Made by a program: the position numbers and the translations under genes. Positions 1-6,922 of a stretch of DNA of 17,816 nucleotides are shown here, in pieces (position 1 is the stretch's first letter; each line of letters starts with the position of its first letter). Under the pieces are notes generated by a model. The model was not told the origin of the DNA. It saw only the letters and a list, made by a program, of their open reading frames with translations, and searched no databases. Source of the DNA: UMGS755 sp045590535 (lineage in GTDB: Bacteria > Bacillota > Clostridia > UBA1381 > UBA9506); the NCBI GenBank assembly GCA_045590535.1, contig JAZNRE010000021.1, positions 1-17,816 of the forward strand, in the 5' to 3' direction.

Positions 1-390
1 TGTCATAAGACGCAGTTTTTCTTCATAATCAGGCTCTGTCACTGTGATGTCCACGGGCTCTTTTTCTTTTATGTAGGGATCGCCCTCGGCAAAGTGAACC
101 TCTAAAAACTCGGTGGTAATGTGCTTTGCCTCTTCCCATTGTGCCAAAGATACGGCTTTAGCCGTTGCAAAATATTCTTTGGGCTGACCGGACAGGTCTC
201 CAATATCCACACGCATCTGCCCCAGGGGGACACCGTAAGCATCATAGGCCCGCATGGTAAACGCCACAGCCTCAACCACACGATTGCTTAAGTTATACAA
301 CTTAAAAAGGGCATAAGGCTCGCCCGTTTTTGAATTGGTTTTCACAACAACACCCTGATTTTCCACAGGGCAATACAAATCAATTTGCAA
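1..390 (-). CDS. Unrecognised protein, 5' part (130 residues, cut by window edge)
   Basis: The minus strand reads open from a TTG start at 388-390 to the window edge with no stop. A GGAGG site (399-403) lies 8 nt upstream of the TTG and a sigma-A-like promoter lies further up, so I take it as a real gene. The protein starts MQIDLYCPVENQGVVVKTNS and then reads FKLYNLSNRVVEAVAFTMRAYD, which suggests a beta-rich, immunoglobulin-like or extracellular-style fold. There is no signal peptide or membrane segment in the visible part. The rest is acidic (EVHFAEGDPYIKEKEP). It is transcribed divergently from rpmH, where dnaA would be expected in many Bacillota; it shows no DnaA features. I do not recognise the family and propose no function. 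That it is a gene is fairly sure; what it does is unknown. Confidence 0.72.
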   Translation of the reverse strand, partial: MQIDLYCPVENQGVVVKTNSKTGEPYALFKLYNLSNRVVEAVAFTMRAYDAYGVPLGQMRVDIGDLSGQPKEYFATAKAVSLAQWEEAKHITTEFLEVHFAEGDPYIKEKEPVDITVTEPDYEEKLRLMT

Positions 391-436
391 GTTGCTCGCC
401 TCCTGAATCAATTATAATTTTATTTGGTCGCTTTCT

Positions 437-465
437 ATTTTATCACAGTCTAAGAAAAAATACAA
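437..465 (-). promoter_or_regulatory. Promoter for the leftmost minus-strand gene
   Basis: On the minus strand TTGTAT (460-465) and TAAAAT (437-442) are separated by exactly 17 bp, which fits a sigma-A promoter. It fires away from rpmH and sits about 47 bp before the TTG start. Its -35 box is 20 bp from the -35 box of the rpmH promoter, so the two are back to back. Confidence 0.55.
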
Positions 466-485
466 CTTTTTTATGCACAAAAGTA

Positions 486-514
486 TTGACAAGTTTCATT
501 TTGCAGGATATAAT
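486..514 (+). promoter_or_regulatory. Consensus sigma-A promoter of rpmH
   Basis: TTGACA (486-491) and TATAAT (509-514) are both perfect consensus hexamers with a 17-bp spacer. The predicted start, about 7 nt after the -10 box, gives a leader of roughly 35-40 nt to the rpmH start. A promoter this strong suits a ribosomal protein gene. Confidence 0.88.
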
Positions 515-558
515 AGGAAGGTGTATGAGAAGTGGTATGCATATAGGAGGTGGAACAT

Positions 559-693
559 TTGCTTAGAACATATCAGCCTAACAACAGAAAACGGAAAAAA
601 GATCACGGCTTCAGAAACAGAATGAGTTCGCGTTCCGGCAGAAAGGTATTAGCCAGAAGAAGACTTAAAGGCAGAAAGGTTCTGTCTGCATAG
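559..693 (+). CDS. rpmH: 50S ribosomal protein L34
   Basis: A 44-residue, very basic protein that starts at TTG with AGGAGG (545-550) 8 nt upstream. The sequence matches L34 along its length: LRTYQPNNRKRKKDHGFRNR near the N-terminus, then SGRKVLARRRLKGRKVLSA, which ends at the usual L34 C-terminus. L34 is a small protein of the large ribosomal subunit that sits among 23S rRNA helices. It is the first gene of the conserved rpmH-rnpA-yidD-yidC-jag cluster and follows a consensus promoter. The TTG start is notable for such a highly expressed gene, but no ATG lies in a better place: the only in-frame ATG cuts into the conserved FRNRMSS segment. Identification is near certain. Confidence 0.96.
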   Translation: MLRTYQPNNRKRKKDHGFRNRMSSRSGRKVLARRRLKGRKVLSA

Positions 694-704
694 TTGTGAA
701 ACTC

Positions 705-740
705 AGTCGCTGAGAGCCCCGTGCTTTTAGCGACTTTATT
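705..740 (+). terminator. Hairpin between rpmH and rnpA (possible attenuator)
   Basis: Bases 705-717 pair with 723-735 to form a 13-bp stem (two G-U pairs) with a 5-nt loop (718-722). TTATTTC follows, so the tract is U-rich but not a clean U run. It lies 11 nt after the rpmH stop and 32 nt before the rnpA ATG. It may stop part of transcription or protect the 3' end of rpmH mRNA. Confidence 0.6.
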
Positions 741-771
741 TCATAATTCCCTGGGACCGCAGGTGTCGCAT

Positions 772-1167
772 ATGAAGCAAACCATCAGTTTAAACAGAAA
801 CGAATTGTTCTTGCAGGTATATCGCAAAGGAAAACGGTCATACCACAAAAATTATACTTTGTATTACCTGCCCAATGGCACTGACCAAAACCGGCTGGGC
901 ATCAAAGCCGGCAAAAAACTGGCCGGTGCTGTGAAACGCAACCGAATTCGTCGATTGGTTAAGGAAAGCTATCGTCTGCTTGAGGCCGAGCTTTTGTGTG
1001 GCTACGATTTGATTTTTGCCGCAAAAGAAGGGGCTCTCGTTGCCGATTCACTGGCCGAAACCATGAACGCCATGCAAAAAATGCTGGCATACGCGCGTCT
1101 GTTTAAAGCCTGCCCCGGTGCAAAGCCGGCGGCCGAGACACAGGTGGATTCCACACAGCAAAACTGA
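772..1167 (+). CDS. rnpA: Ribonuclease P protein component
   Basis: RnpA is the protein subunit of RNase P and helps the catalytic RNA bind the 5' leader of precursor tRNAs. I chose the ATG at 772 because the family N-terminus (MKQTISLNRNELFLQVYRKG) begins there; an upstream in-frame GTG at 721 lies inside a hairpin and would add 17 unrelated residues. The 131-residue protein has the expected order: an F/Y-rich substrate groove (residues 10-40), then the basic RNR signature helix (KLAGAVKRNRIRRLVKESYR, about residues 50-70). The last 20 or so residues (ACPGAKPAAETQVDSTQQN) are a low-complexity tail beyond the usual family end. The ribosome site is weak (AGGTG), which fits low need compared with L34. 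It lies second in the rpmH cluster. Confidence 0.94.
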   Translation: MKQTISLNRNELFLQVYRKGKRSYHKNYTLYYLPNGTDQNRLGIKAGKKLAGAVKRNRIRRLVKESYRLLEAELLCGYDLIFAAKEGALVADSLAETMNAMQKMLAYARLFKACPGAKPAAETQVDSTQQN

Positions 1168-1205
1168 TACTGTTGCTACATTCGGTAAAAAACGGAAGCT
1201 TGCAT

Positions 1206-1415
1206 ATGAAACGATTTTTAATTTTTTTGATTCATTTGTATCAGCGGTATATTTCACCGCTAAAAAAACCAAGCTGTCGGTTTTATCCCACTTGCTCGCA
1301 ATACGCCATAGAGGCCATTGCCAAAAAAGGTGCTTTGCGTGGTTCGTGGCTTGCCTTTCGCCGCATTTTAAAATGCCATCCCTTTCACAAAGGCGGCTAT
1401 GACCCGGTGGAATAA
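1206..1415 (+). CDS. yidD: YidD, membrane protein insertion efficiency factor
   Basis: A 69-residue protein of the YidD (haemolytic alpha-like, DUF37) family. It is thought to sit at the inner face of the membrane and help YidC-dependent insertion. Visible features are an amphipathic start (MKRFLIFLIHLYQRYISPL), the conserved cysteine-containing core (CRFYPTCSQYAIEAI, residues 23-37) and the RRILKCHPFHKGGYDPV end, all characteristic of the family. The ATG at 1206 fits the usual family start; a TTG at 1173 would extend it by 11 atypical residues. The ribosome site is only a weak GGAAG. The gene is 38 nt after rnpA and 84 nt before yidC, the classic place for yidD. Confidence 0.93.
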   Translation: MKRFLIFLIHLYQRYISPLKKPSCRFYPTCSQYAIEAIAKKGALRGSWLAFRRILKCHPFHKGGYDPVE

Positions 1416-1499
1416 AGCAAAACCGATTTTGCAAGCGACACACCGAAACTGATTCGAAAGTCCATTCGGGACTCTGTTGCCAACAAAGGAGGCAAAATT

Positions 1500-2396
1500 T
1501 TGGGTATTTTCGATATTATCAACATTCCTTTGGGATATTTATTCCGCTACATTTACATGTTTCTCCAGAATTACGGCTGGACACTTGTTTTATTTACCCT
1601 GGTCACCAAGGCAATTTTGCTGCCCTTAACCGTTAAGCAGCAAAAATCTATGTCTAAAATGCAGGCTATTCAGCCTAAATTGCAGGAATTGCAAAAAAAA
1701 TATCAGTATGATAAAGAAAAGTTAAATCAGGAAACGATGAAGCTGTATCAAACCAACAACATCAACCCCATGAGCGGTTGTTTGCCTCTTTTGATTCAGT
1801 TCCCCGTGCTGATTGCTTTATACAATATTATCCGCAGTCCCTTAACCTATGTTATCCAGTTGGGTAAGCACGGTTTGCCCTCAATTGAGGAAGTCCACAC
1901 CGCACTCACCGCTTTGGGTTCAACGGTTTCGGTTAAGGACCAGATTGGCATCGCCGCTGAAATGACCCGCCTGGCTGATGGCTTGGCTGAGGCTTTTCCG
2001 GGCGTGGATATGTTGCACATTGATTTTTCATTCTTTGGTTTAAACTTGTCACAAACACCATCACTGTCTGTGTTATCTCCCCTGCTGCTCATCCCGATTT
2101 TAGCTGGTTTGACCACCTTTTTAACCTCATGGTTGACCACTAAAATGAACGGCCAGTCCACCGCAAATAAAGACGGTGCCGCCAGCAGCATGCAGATGAT
2201 GACCTATTTCTTCCCGCTGATGACTGTGTTTTTCTCAGTTTCATTGCCGGCCGGATTGGGCTTTTACTGGATTTTATCCAATATTGTCCAAATTGTGCAG
2301 CAGTATGTGATGAAGATTTGTTTCCCGCCAACCCCGTTAGAAGAACCTGTGCATAAGCACTTCAGGGAGCGCGAGGCTGAAAGGAGAAAGAAATGA
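1500..2396 (+). CDS. yidC: Membrane protein insertase YidC (Oxa1/SpoIIIJ family)
   Basis: YidC inserts and folds membrane proteins, alone or with SecYEG. The start is TTG at 1500 with AAAGGAGG (1485-1492) 7 nt upstream. The 298-residue protein has the five-segment Gram-positive layout: a first helix at about 25-45 (WTLVLFTLVTKAILLPL), a basic coiled-coil loop (KQQKSMSKMQAIQPKLQELQ), the PMSGCLPLLIQFPVLIALY helix, then two or three C-terminal helices including YFFPLMTVFFSVSLPAGLG. There is no lipoprotein signal with a lipobox cysteine, unlike SpoIIIJ of Bacillus. The position of the groove arginine in the first helix is lysine here (K37), which keeps the charge. An extra 40-residue stretch (GKHGLPSIEEVH to MLHIDFSF) lies between helices 2 and 3. 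It overlaps jag by 4 nt (ATGA). Confidence 0.95.
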   Translation: MGIFDIINIPLGYLFRYIYMFLQNYGWTLVLFTLVTKAILLPLTVKQQKSMSKMQAIQPKLQELQKKYQYDKEKLNQETMKLYQTNNINPMSGCLPLLIQFPVLIALYNIIRSPLTYVIQLGKHGLPSIEEVHTALTALGSTVSVKDQIGIAAEMTRLADGLAEAFPGVDMLHIDFSFFGLNLSQTPSLSVLSPLLLIPILAGLTTFLTSWLTTKMNGQSTANKDGAASSMQMMTYFFPLMTVFFSVSLPAGLGFYWILSNIVQIVQQYVMKICFPPTPLEEPVHKHFREREAERRKK

Positions 2397-3016
2397 GTAA
2401 AGTTGTAAAAAAAGCGGCAAAAACCGTACAAGAGGCTATCGATTTAGCTTTGGCGGATCTGCGGCTTTCAGAAGATGATGTTATTGTAGAAATCCTTGAA
2501 GAAGGTTCAAAAGGTCTTTTTGGTATTGGCGCTAAAGATGCGGTTGTTAAAGTAACCGCAAACGCTGACCCCGAAGCGCGTGCAAAAGATTTCTTGGAAG
2601 ATGTTTTTGTTTGCATGGGCATGAAGGTGACCATTGAAACCGAGCGTGCTGACAGAATTTTAAACATCACCCTGTCCGGCAACGACATGGGCCTTATCAT
2701 CGGCAAACACGGCGACACCTTAAACGCTTTAGAGCATTTAACCAGTTTAGCTGTTAACCGTGGTGACGGCGACTATGTAAAGGTTATTTTAGACACCGAG
2801 GGTTACCGTGAAAAACGCCGTGTTACCCTGGTTCGCCTGGCTGAAAAGCTGGCTCGCTCTGTCGTAACCAGCAAGCGCAAAATCACATTAGAGCCTATGA
2901 GCGCTAATGAGCGCCGGATTATTCACTCCACTTTACAGAGCAATCCGGATGTGGATACATTCAGCATTGGTGAAGAACCCCACCGCAAGGTTGTTATTGC
3001 TTTGAAAAAGAACTAA
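2393..3016 (+). CDS. jag: Jag/KhpB (EloR), RNA-binding protein
   Basis: Jag (also KhpB or EloR) is an RNA-binding protein that in several Bacillota pairs with KhpA and affects cell elongation. The 207 residues show three domains: Jag_N (1-52, with the motif EEGSKGLFGIGAKDAVVKV), a KH-like domain with the GKHG loop (104-107, in LIIGKHGDTLNALEHL), and a C-terminal R3H domain with R174-x3-H178 (NERRIIHSTLQ). The linker between Jag_N and KH is short compared with streptococcal EloR. The ATG overlaps the yidC stop (ATGA), so translation is probably coupled, and AAGGAGAAAG lies just before it. mnmE and mnmG, which often follow jag, are not here; a hairpin and rarA follow instead. Confidence 0.94.
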   Translation: MSKVVKKAAKTVQEAIDLALADLRLSEDDVIVEILEEGSKGLFGIGAKDAVVKVTANADPEARAKDFLEDVFVCMGMKVTIETERADRILNITLSGNDMGLIIGKHGDTLNALEHLTSLAVNRGDGDYVKVILDTEGYREKRRVTLVRLAEKLARSVVTSKRKITLEPMSANERRIIHSTLQSNPDVDTFSIGEEPHRKVVIALKKN

Positions 3017-3058
3017 CAACAAATTGAATTCAATCGCATACTACCCGCGAGGGTTTGG

Positions 3059-3099
3059 GCTGTCAGAAAACCGTCCGGTTTTTTGACAGCTTTTATTTT
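3059..3099 (+). terminator. Strong hairpin terminator or attenuator between jag and rarA
   Basis: Bases 3059-3072 pair with 3077-3090 (14 bp, one G-U) around a 4-nt loop, followed by TTTTATTTT. This is a canonical intrinsic terminator. It ends only about 20 nt before the rarA ATG, leaving no room for a separate promoter after it, so downstream genes may depend on read-through. Confidence 0.88.
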
Positions 3100-3120
3100 A
3101 TAGAAAGGAAGGGTGATTTT

Positions 3121-4401
3121 ATGGCCGCTCCACTTGCAGACAGAATGCGTCCTCAAGGCTTAGAAGACTGTGTGGGTCAGCAGCATTTGCTGGCAGAAGG
3201 CAAAGTGCTTCACCGTCTGATTACCGCCGGCACAATTCCCAACATGATTTTTTATGGTCCCTCCGGCACAGGCAAAACCACCGTGGCCAACATTGCCGCC
3301 CGCCTTTCAGGTAAAACCCTTTATAAACTCAATGCAACCAATGCCTCTGTGGCCGATATTAAGGCCATTACAGCCGGTCTTGATTCCATCGGCAGCCGTG
3401 AAGGCGTTTTGCTCTATTTAGACGAGATTCAAAATTTTAACAAAAAACAACAGCAATCTTTGCTTGAATTTATTGAAAACGGGTCCATCACCTTAATTGC
3501 CAGCACAACCGAAAACCCCTATTTTTATGTTTATAACGCCATTTTATCTCGCTGCACCGTGTTTGAATTTCAGCCGGTTAAAGCGGAAGATATTGAAGCC
3601 GCACTATTGCGTGCCACCTCCCTTTTGGGTGAGGAAATGGACATGGCCATAAAGATTGACCGGGCTGCCCTTTCGCACCTTGCCGGCTCTTCCGGCGGTG
3701 ATGTCCGCAAGGCTTTAAACGCTTTAGAGCTTTGTGTGCAGGCGGCGCCCCTTTCGAAAGAGGCCCTGACAATTTCTCTTGAGCTGGCCGAGCAATGCAC
3801 CCAGAAAAAAGCCTTTCGCCATGATAAAGATGGCGACAGCCATTACGATGTTATCAGCGCTTTTCAAAAATCCCTTCGTGGCAGCGACCCCGATGCTGCC
3901 CTGCATTATTTGGCACGGCTTTTGGTTGGCGGCGATATGCTCATTGCCTGTCGACGCCTGATGGTTACGGCTGCTGAAGATATTGGTCTTGCCTATCCCC
4001 AGGCGGTTTCCATTGTTAAATCCTGTGTGGATTGTGCCTTGCAGTTGGGCATGCCCGAGGCACGCCTGCCTCTGGCCGAAGCCACCATTCTCTTGGCAAC
4101 AGCACCCAAAAGCAACTCCGCCATTATGGCCATTGATGCGGCTATGCAGGATGTGGCAAACGGCGATACCGGTGAGGTGCCCCTGCATTTAAAAGACGCC
4201 CATTACAGCGGCGCACAAAAGCTGGGACGGGGCCTTACCTATCAATATCCTCACGATTTTCCCGAGCATTATGTGGCACAGCAATATTTGCCCAATGCCA
4301 TTAAAGATAAAAAATATTACCAAGGCGGCGAAAACAAAAACGAGCAGGCCATTCGCCAATATTGGTCACACATAAAACAAAAGAAGGAAGAAACGCCATG
4401 A
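3121..4401 (+). CDS. rarA: Replication-associated recombination protein RarA (MgsA)
   Basis: RarA is an AAA+ ATPase of the clamp-loader type that acts at stalled replication forks. I chose ATG 3121: it has a GGAAGG site just upstream and begins with the usual family N-terminus (MAAPLADRMRPQGLEDCVGQ). An earlier in-frame start at 3055 lies across the terminator hairpin. The 426 residues show Walker A (GPSGTGKT, 46-53), Walker B (LLYLDEI, 97-103), sensor 1 (ASTTENP, about 127-133) and the SRC arginine finger (143-145). The C-terminal tetramerisation region follows (EDIGLAYPQAV, then LKDAHYSGAQKLGRG). Length matches the family. The stop overlaps the next gene by 4 nt (ATGA). It heads a six-gene plus-strand run. 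Confidence 0.94.
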   Translation: MAAPLADRMRPQGLEDCVGQQHLLAEGKVLHRLITAGTIPNMIFYGPSGTGKTTVANIAARLSGKTLYKLNATNASVADIKAITAGLDSIGSREGVLLYLDEIQNFNKKQQQSLLEFIENGSITLIASTTENPYFYVYNAILSRCTVFEFQPVKAEDIEAALLRATSLLGEEMDMAIKIDRAALSHLAGSSGGDVRKALNALELCVQAAPLSKEALTISLELAEQCTQKKAFRHDKDGDSHYDVISAFQKSLRGSDPDAALHYLARLLVGGDMLIACRRLMVTAAEDIGLAYPQAVSIVKSCVDCALQLGMPEARLPLAEATILLATAPKSNSAIMAIDAAMQDVANGDTGEVPLHLKDAHYSGAQKLGRGLTYQYPHDFPEHYVAQQYLPNAIKDKKYYQGGENKNEQAIRQYWSHIKQKKEETP

Positions 4402-5138
4402 GCAGTTATCAGGATTTTGCCTTTTTATATGATGCGCTGACCTTTGATGTTGACTATGAAAAAATGGCCGATTTCATTCAGTGGCGCATGAAAGAAAACG
4501 GACTAGAAAGCGGTCTTGTTTTAGACCTTGCCTGCGGAACCGGAACCCTGACTCTGGCCCTTGCCCACCGTGGCTATGAAATGCTGGGGGCAGACAGTTC
4601 GGAAGACATGCTAACGGTGGCAAGGCAAAAACCGGGTGCCGAAAATATTTTGTTTTTAAATCAGCCCATGGAAGACTTTGAGCTATACGGCACCGTGGAT
4701 GCCATTGTTTGCGTTTTAGACAGCATTAACTATTTAACCGATCCCGATGCGCTGGCAAAAACCTTTGCCCTTTGCGCCAACTATTTAAATCCTGACGGTC
4801 TTTTGATTTTTGATGTAAATTCAGAATATAAGTTCTCGCAGATTTTAGGCAACGAAACCTATGCCTATGAAACTGATTCCATTTATTACATCTGGCAGAA
4901 TGAACAAGAGCCTGAAAATCAGCTTTGTCATTTATATCTGACCTTTTTTGAAGAAAAAGAAGAGGGCGTCTATCACCGCTTTGACGAAGAGCACACACAG
5001 CGGATTTATACCGATGAGATGCTTTCTAAGGCCCTTTCCGGTGCCGGTCTAACGGTTGTAGCCCGCTACGACGACTACACGAAAGAGGCGCCGTGTCCCA
5101 CCACAGAGCGAATTGTTTATGAAGTAAAAAAAATATGA
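4398..5138 (+). CDS. Class I SAM-dependent methyltransferase
   Basis: A 246-residue Rossmann-fold methyltransferase. Motif I is clear (VLDLACGTGTLTLALAHRG, 41-59), the acidic ribose-binding residue is D66 in GADSSEDML, and a motif II/III-like segment follows (DAIVCVLDSINYL, 101-113, then NPDGLLIFDVNS). No substrate can be read from the sequence; close relatives are common uncharacterised methyltransferases of Clostridia that often lie near rarA, rRNA- or tRNA-modification genes. The ATG at 4398 overlaps the rarA stop and has AGAAGGAAG upstream, so it is translationally coupled to rarA. thiI follows after 13 nt. The family is sure; the substrate is unknown (a small molecule, RNA or protein are all possible). 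Confidence 0.88.
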   Translation: MSSYQDFAFLYDALTFDVDYEKMADFIQWRMKENGLESGLVLDLACGTGTLTLALAHRGYEMLGADSSEDMLTVARQKPGAENILFLNQPMEDFELYGTVDAIVCVLDSINYLTDPDALAKTFALCANYLNPDGLLIFDVNSEYKFSQILGNETYAYETDSIYYIWQNEQEPENQLCHLYLTFFEEKEEGVYHRFDEEHTQRIYTDEMLSKALSGAGLTVVARYDDYTKEAPCPTTERIVYEVKKI

Positions 5139-5151
5139 CGGAGGCAAAACA

Positions 5152-6315
5152 TTGAAGCAGCTTGTTTTAATTAAATACGGTGAAATTATTTTAAAAGGTT
5201 TAAACCGACCTTTTTTTGAAGATGCCTTGGTTAAAAACATCAAGGCTGCCCTGCCCAAAGAGTTTAAGGGCACGGTGCATCGGGCCCAGGCCACCATTTA
5301 TGTAGAGCCTGATGACCCCGACACCATTGACGACATCATTCGCCGACTCACAAAGGTATTCGGCATCACCTCTCTGACCCGCGCTTTTTGTTTGCCCAAG
5401 GATTTAGAAGGCATGCAAAAGGGTGCTGCCGAGGTGTTGGCCCCCACCCTTCGTGCCATCAACAGCTTTAAGGTTGAGGCCAAAAGAGCCGATAAAAAAT
5501 TCCCCATGACCTCTCCTGAAATTTGCCGGGAGGTTGGCGGATATCTTCACGACGCTTTCCCCCATCTTACTGTGGATGTTAACCACCCCGATGAAACGGT
5601 GATGGTGGAAGTGAGAGAGCAATATGCCTATGTGTATTGCGGACGGGTTAAAGGTGCAGGCGGCATGCCGGTTGGCTCCAACTCAAAGGCCACCCTGCTG
5701 CTTTCCGGCGGTATTGACAGCCCCGTGGCAGGCTATATGACAGCCAAGCGAGGCGTTAGACTCAATGCCGTGCACTTTTTCTCTTATCCCTACACAGGCG
5801 AGCGTGCCAAAGACAAAGTGCTGACCCTTGCCAAGCTTTTAGCTGACTATAACCCTCGTTTCGATGTGCATGTGGTGCCCTTTACCGAGGCGCAGCTGGC
5901 CATTAAAAAGAATTGCCCCGCTGAACAACTGACCATCATTATGCGCCGTTTAATGATGCGCATTGCCGAAGAAATTGCAGTGAAAACCGGCGCCAAGGCG
6001 CTGGTAACCGGCGAAAGCATTGGTCAGGTGGCCAGCCAGACTGTAGAAGCCTTGGGCGTGACGGATGCGGTGACGAACATTCCTGTATTCCGCCCTGTCA
6101 TCGGCATGGATAAAGAAGAAATTGTGACCATTGCAAGACAAATCGGCACTTTTGAAACTTCCATTCTTCCCTATGAAGATTGCTGCACCATTTTCACACC
6201 CAAGCACCCCAACACCAAGCCCAAGCTTGACCGCATTGAAGCGTCAGAAGCCAAGCTGGATATTGAAAAGCTGGTGGCTGATGCGGTTGCCGGCACCGAG
6301 GTTATTACCGTATAA
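5152..6315 (+). CDS. thiI: tRNA 4-thiouridine synthase ThiI
   Basis: ThiI uses ATP and persulfide sulfur to make 4-thiouridine at position 8 of tRNA and can contribute sulfur for thiamine. The start is TTG at 5152 with GGAGG (5140-5144) 7 nt upstream. Over 387 residues the order is: N-terminal ferredoxin-like domain (1-60, KYGEIILKGLNRPFFE), THUMP domain (about 60-165), then the adenylating PP-loop domain with SGGIDS (185-190). Near the end is a cysteine pair C344-C345 (YEDCCTIFTPKHP). There is no C-terminal rhodanese domain, so this is the short Bacillus-type form, which needs a partner cysteine desulfurase (NifZ/IscS). No such gene is adjacent. It is the third gene of the rarA run. Confidence 0.95.
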   Translation: MKQLVLIKYGEIILKGLNRPFFEDALVKNIKAALPKEFKGTVHRAQATIYVEPDDPDTIDDIIRRLTKVFGITSLTRAFCLPKDLEGMQKGAAEVLAPTLRAINSFKVEAKRADKKFPMTSPEICREVGGYLHDAFPHLTVDVNHPDETVMVEVREQYAYVYCGRVKGAGGMPVGSNSKATLLLSGGIDSPVAGYMTAKRGVRLNAVHFFSYPYTGERAKDKVLTLAKLLADYNPRFDVHVVPFTEAQLAIKKNCPAEQLTIIMRRLMMRIAEEIAVKTGAKALVTGESIGQVASQTVEALGVTDAVTNIPVFRPVIGMDKEEIVTIARQIGTFETSILPYEDCCTIFTPKHPNTKPKLDRIEASEAKLDIEKLVADAVAGTEVITV

Positions 6316-6352
6316 AACAATTTATTGTGAGACATAAAAGGAGTTTATCATT

Positions 6353-6850
6353 ATGACAAATGCAATTGCCGGTTTTTTTCAAAACATGGGCATTTCAGAT
6401 GAATTGGTTGTCTTTATTGTGTCTATGCTGCCCATTGTGGAGCTGCGTGGCGCCATTCCTTTGGGCTTTTTAATGAATATGGACCCCTGGCAACTGTTTG
6501 CCCTCACCGTCATTGGCAACATTTTGCCTGTGCCCTTCATTATTTTGTGTGCCCGCCCAATCGTTAACTTTTTTCTGCGCACAAAGCTTTTGCGACCGGT
6601 TGGCAATTGGATGGAAGACCGGGTGCGGAAAAATTCTCACAAATTAGGTAAATATGAGCTTTGGGGGCTGTTTATCTTTGTTGCCATCCCCTTGCCCGGC
6701 ACAGGCGCCTGGACCGGTGCTCTCCTGGCCGCCTTAATGGATTTGCGCTTAAAAACATCTGTTCCGGCCATTATTTTAGGAGTTCTCACAGCTGGTGTTA
6801 TCATGATTTTCGGCAGCACCATTGTTAAGTTTTTAATTGGAATTTTTTAG
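6353..6850 (+). CDS. Small multidrug export family membrane protein (COG2426, DedA-like)
   Basis: A 165-residue integral membrane protein. It shows the two repeats of motif typical of the PF06695 family: SMLPIVELRGAIPLGFL (24-40) and FVAIPLPGTGAWTGALLAAL (109-128). Each proline-rich, glycine-rich stretch probably forms a re-entrant loop followed by a membrane helix, as in the wider DedA/VTT superfamily. Hydrophobic spans are near 48-68, 104-128 and 138-163, with a basic cytoplasmic loop between (RTKLLRPVGNWMEDRVRKNS). The family name comes from an old drug-export annotation; the real substrate is not established. AAAAGGAG precedes the ATG at 6353. It is 37 nt after thiI and co-directional. 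Family is fairly sure; function is not. Confidence 0.85.
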   Translation: MTNAIAGFFQNMGISDELVVFIVSMLPIVELRGAIPLGFLMNMDPWQLFALTVIGNILPVPFIILCARPIVNFFLRTKLLRPVGNWMEDRVRKNSHKLGKYELWGLFIFVAIPLPGTGAWTGALLAALMDLRLKTSVPAIILGVLTAGVIMIFGSTIVKFLIGIF

Positions 6851-6878
6851 AGCTTTTTAGTTTTTAAAAAGGCAAAAT

Positions 6879-6906
6879 TTGTTGATTTTTGCAATTTCTG
6901 CATAAT
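6879..6906 (+). promoter_or_regulatory. Weak candidate promoter before thyX
   Basis: TTGTTG (6879-6884) and CATAAT (6901-6906) are 16 bp apart in an AT-rich 72-nt gap, one of the few places in the rarA-to-tmk run with room for a promoter. The -35 match is poor, so this is only a candidate. Confidence 0.3.
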
Positions 6907-6922
6907 AAAAGGAGGATACGCT

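Noticed and set aside
721..771. Upstream GTG start for rnpA
   Set aside because: It lies inside the rpmH-rnpA hairpin, has no ribosome site, and adds 17 residues unlike the RnpA N-terminus.
1048..1443. Long minus-strand open frame across rnpA and yidD
   Set aside because: It is antisense to two well-identified genes, has no ribosome site and no recognisable protein character.
3083..3106. TTGACA in the jag-rarA hairpin as a rarA promoter
   Set aside because: The bases 15-19 bp downstream do not resemble a -10 box; the TTGACA is part of the terminator arm.
3055..3120. Longer N-terminus for rarA
   Set aside because: The extra residues are read from the terminator hairpin; the ATG at 3121 has a ribosome site and the family start.
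3724..4188. Long minus-strand open frame inside rarA
   Set aside because: It is a shadow of the GC-rich codon pattern in rarA, fully antisense, with no start signals.
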